In this document: piece after piece, positions 61,701-64,000 of the stretch
Layout: every line of letters starts with the position of its first letter
How positions within the stretch are numbered: the first letter of the stretch is position 1
Source of the DNA: Campylorhamphus procurvoides
Lineage: Eukaryota > Chordata > Aves > Passeriformes > Dendrocolaptidae
Assembly (NCBI GenBank): GCA_013396655.1
Contig: WBMV01006488.1
Location: 1-64,000, forward strand
Length of the DNA: 64,000 nt
Direction of reading: 5' to 3'
Notes under the pieces: model-generated
What the model was told of the DNA's origin: nothing
The model's input: only the letters and a program-made list of their open reading frames with translations
Database searches by the model: none
Position numbers and translations under genes: made by a program

Positions 61701-63018
61701 CTGCTTACACTTGGCTCAAGACCCATCCGTGGCTCACTCAGCAATCCATAGCAGGCATGCTAAGGACCTGCTAGCACCATAAACTCAAGTTGCACCCATA
61801 CTGTATCTTAATCTTCCTGTAAGAGCAAAGTGTCTTCAGTGGAGCTGAAATGAAGTGCACAGTGTTGACTACTTTGGCGTTGGTATAATTTTACTGAATC
61901 TGTTCTTGCCCCCCAAACTTTAGGACCTTCTCAGTCACAACAGACCCACACATGATATGAATAAAAAATATATTTACTTATTTGCTTTGGACACCTTGAC
62001 AGATATTTTTAGAGTTTTTTTGATCTTTGGTTGCTTGGTTTTTTTTCTTTTTTTTTCCTTTTCTATAATCTAAATCAAAAATATCATTAAAAAAAAAGGC
62101 AAAAAACCCCTAAGAGAATGAAAACCTCCCAGAATACATAGCGAACCCAGGTTAGACTTTATTTGTTTTACACAAGCAATAATGTTCTTCAGTCTTTCAA
62201 GATCTCAGGCCCCCAGGTGTGGGGCACTTTGGGAGACAATGTGTACCTGGAGCTGCATCCTTTCAGTTTGCATAGTTGCAGCTGGCCACTGGTGCAGGAT
62301 CCTGGCTGCCAGCTGGCCTCACCACGCAGACTGTGCTGGGCTGCAGTGCTGTTCCACTTACCACTCCTCTAAGCAGACAAAACAGATTTCACATGTTTTA
62401 TTTTCTGTTCACTCTCTGAAACTCATGGCTAATCAGAAGCTAAAGGTATTTTTCATTCATGGTGATGATGTTCATACATAAATATTAGATCTAAAGAGTT
62501 AAAAATGGAAGTGGGGTAAAAGGTCACTAAATTTATTGATCTGTTCCTGCTTCCTTTTGAAGTTACTAGGAATTTTGTCACTGTGTCAGTGGGAATAAGA
62601 GCAGTTTCTTTTATGATCAAATAAGACTGGCTTTTCTATAATTAATGTCTGAGATCTGAAAACATTGTATGAATAATGAGTATGTATATATGCCAAAGCT
62701 GTGTAAATTCACATATACTGCTTATAAGGGACGCCCACATGTACTGCTCATAAAAAAACATGTATTTCCCATTTTTCTCAAGTATTACCACCGCCTTTTT
62801 TGTCTACGGGCCATAAATATAGTTATGAAGGGTAGTTGTAAAGGAGACTCCCTTCTAAGGAGAATGGAGGGCCTGATCAGACACAACTCGCAGGGTCTCA
62901 GGTAAAGGACATAACTGGAAAACTCTCCAGACTAATAAGGCCTTCTGATTAATGTCCACTATAGGTTCTTCAAACTGGTAGAGATGAAATAACAAAGAGA
63001 AGTCCACAGGACATCAAA
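58751..63018. other. Intergenic, nothing assigned
   Basis: Unique sequence with scattered A/T-rich tracts (for example 61077-61112 and 62038-62058) and a GGT run at 61404-61420. The frames at 61392-61774 and 62163-62481 begin at non-ATG codons or overlap each other, and show no homology I recognise. Confidence 0.4.
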
Positions 63019-63300
63019 AGAGTCTGTTCAGCATGGAGACTGAAGGGAGACCTCACTGCAGTTACAACTTCCTCATGAGAAGAGGAAGGAGGGAATAACC
63101 TGAAGTTGTGTCAGGGGAGGTTTAGGCTGAATATTAGAAAGAGATTCTTCACTGAGAAGATGGTTGGGCACTGGAACAGGCTCCCCAGGGCAGTGGTCAC
63201 AGCACCAAACCTGGCAGAGTTCAAGAAGCATTTGGATGATACTGTCAGGCACAGGGTGTGACTGTTGGGGAGGGTCCTGTGCAGGGCTTAGGGCTGGATT
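63019..63300 (+). mobile_element. CR1 LINE fragment, truncated at both ends
   Basis: Sense-oriented CR1 of the same family as 45593-46590. Shared blocks are GAGAAGATGGTTGGGCACTG, GGGCAGTGGTCACAGCACCA and CATTTGGATGATACTGTCAG. It lacks the terminal short repeat, stopping around 63300. Confidence 0.93.
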
Positions 63301-63489
63301 TGACACATGCTGTTTGCTGGCTGCAGAGGACATCATCTTGAGAAAAGACCTTTTTTTTTTTTATTGGTCTTGTTATACAAACTACTGAGAGCCTGGATTC
63401 ACATCACTCCTGCTGTTTGGTGGCTTTACATTTCCTGCATAGCAGTATAGTCCTGTCAGTAAGGGATGCAATGCTTCCCTCTAATTGCC
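63301..63489. other. Spacer with a T12 run between two CR1 fragments
   Basis: Unique sequence with T12 at 63351-63362. No gene recognised. Confidence 0.5.
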
Positions 63490-63913
63490 ATCATAAGTCT
63501 GGGACACCTCTCCTACAAGGAAGGGCTCAGACAGTAGTGGTTGTTCAGCCTGGAGGACGCTCCAGAGGTACCTCATTACGGCCTTTCAATTACTTAAAGT
63601 GGGCTTTCAAGAAAGATGGGGTGAGACTTTTTAGTAGGACATGTAGAGACAGTTCAATGGGTAATGATTTTAAACTAAAAGAGAGTGGATTCAGTCTAGA
63701 TATAGAGATTTTTTTATGATGAGGGTAGTGAAATGTTGGGACAGGTTTCTCAAAGAGATGGTGGATGTCCCATTTTTGGAAACATTTAAGATCAGGTTAG
63801 ATAGGCATCTGAACAACCTGATCTAGTTTTGGATGTCCCTGCCCACTGTAGAAGGGTTCAACTAGATGGTCTTTACAGGTCCATTCCAACACAAACTATT
63901 CCATGATTCTATG
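63490..63913 (+). mobile_element. CR1 LINE 3' end with ATTCTATG-type tail
   Basis: Sense-oriented CR1 of the family seen in reverse at 1401-2050. Landmarks are TTGTTCAGCCTGGAGGACGC, a decayed FKLKESGFSLDI frame, and AACAACCTGATCTAGTTTTG. It ends in ATTCCATGATTCTATG at 63898-63913. It is 5' truncated. Confidence 0.95.
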
Positions 63914-64000
63914 AAAATGCATAGTGCAAACTTGAACTCTAAAAGTTTTGGAAAACATGTAAATTTCAAGGAAGTTACAACCCACTTAACCCTGAGGTTG

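Noticed and set aside
61392..61751. 119-codon frame
   Set aside because: It begins at a TTG rather than ATG, overlaps another frame and has no recognisable homology or splice structure.
18000..64000. Expected GPBP1 neighbours such as ACTBL2 or PLK2
   Set aside because: No actin-like or kinase-like frame was found on either strand; they must lie beyond the window or be absent.
1..64000. tRNA, snRNA, snoRNA or CRISPR-like arrays
   Set aside because: No cloverleaf B-box, snRNA core or regularly spaced direct repeats were seen; CRISPR arrays are not expected in vertebrate DNA.

Overview
The window looks like bird nuclear DNA. It is A+T-rich, intron-exon structured and without CpG islands. All but one of the interspersed repeats I can recognise are CR1 LINE fragments of avian type, with 3' ends such as the ATTCTGTG or ATTCTATG short repeat; the exception is a more decayed CR1. 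I see no SINE, no clear LTR element and no structural RNA gene. One ambiguous base (N) is at 14283.

Region 1-17950 holds the 3' part of one real protein-coding gene on the + strand, GPBP1 (vasculin). Nine coding exons between 3113 and 17625 join without a frame break into 449 codons plus a stop. That is the whole protein except roughly its first 20 residues, which must lie upstream. The introns contain CR1 fragments at 1401-2050, 5735-5800, 8880-9712 and 12600-14290. The longest of these keeps decayed endonuclease and reverse-transcriptase regions. A first poly(A) signal lies 297 bases past the stop. Conservation is uneven: the exon at 16264-16366 looks unchanged from mammals, while the N-terminal exon at 3721-3944 is strongly altered. 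GPBP1 is Z-linked in chicken, so this could be a Z copy from a divergent lineage or a W-linked gametolog. The sequence alone does not decide.

Region 18-64 kb is largely a gene desert, consistent with the long gene-poor interval that follows GPBP1 in mammals. It contains further CR1 copies: 30380-30516, 39982-40550, 45593-46590, 47657-48850, 63019-63300 and 63490-63913. A much older CR1 at about 44205-45040 resembles lineages shared across amniotes. No known gene is recognisable here.

The most interesting unexplained signal is a phase-compatible pair of open exons at 57529-57638 and 58375-58525, with good splice sites and a shared stop. They could be the 3' end of an undescribed gene. Weaker exon-like segments are at 42608-42760 and 23278-23445. 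A 161-codon antisense frame (30541-31026), a CpG-enriched patch (25640-26110) and a strong G-quadruplex motif (22535-22553) are also noted. Identification of GPBP1 and CR1 rests on remembered family sequence, not on a database search.
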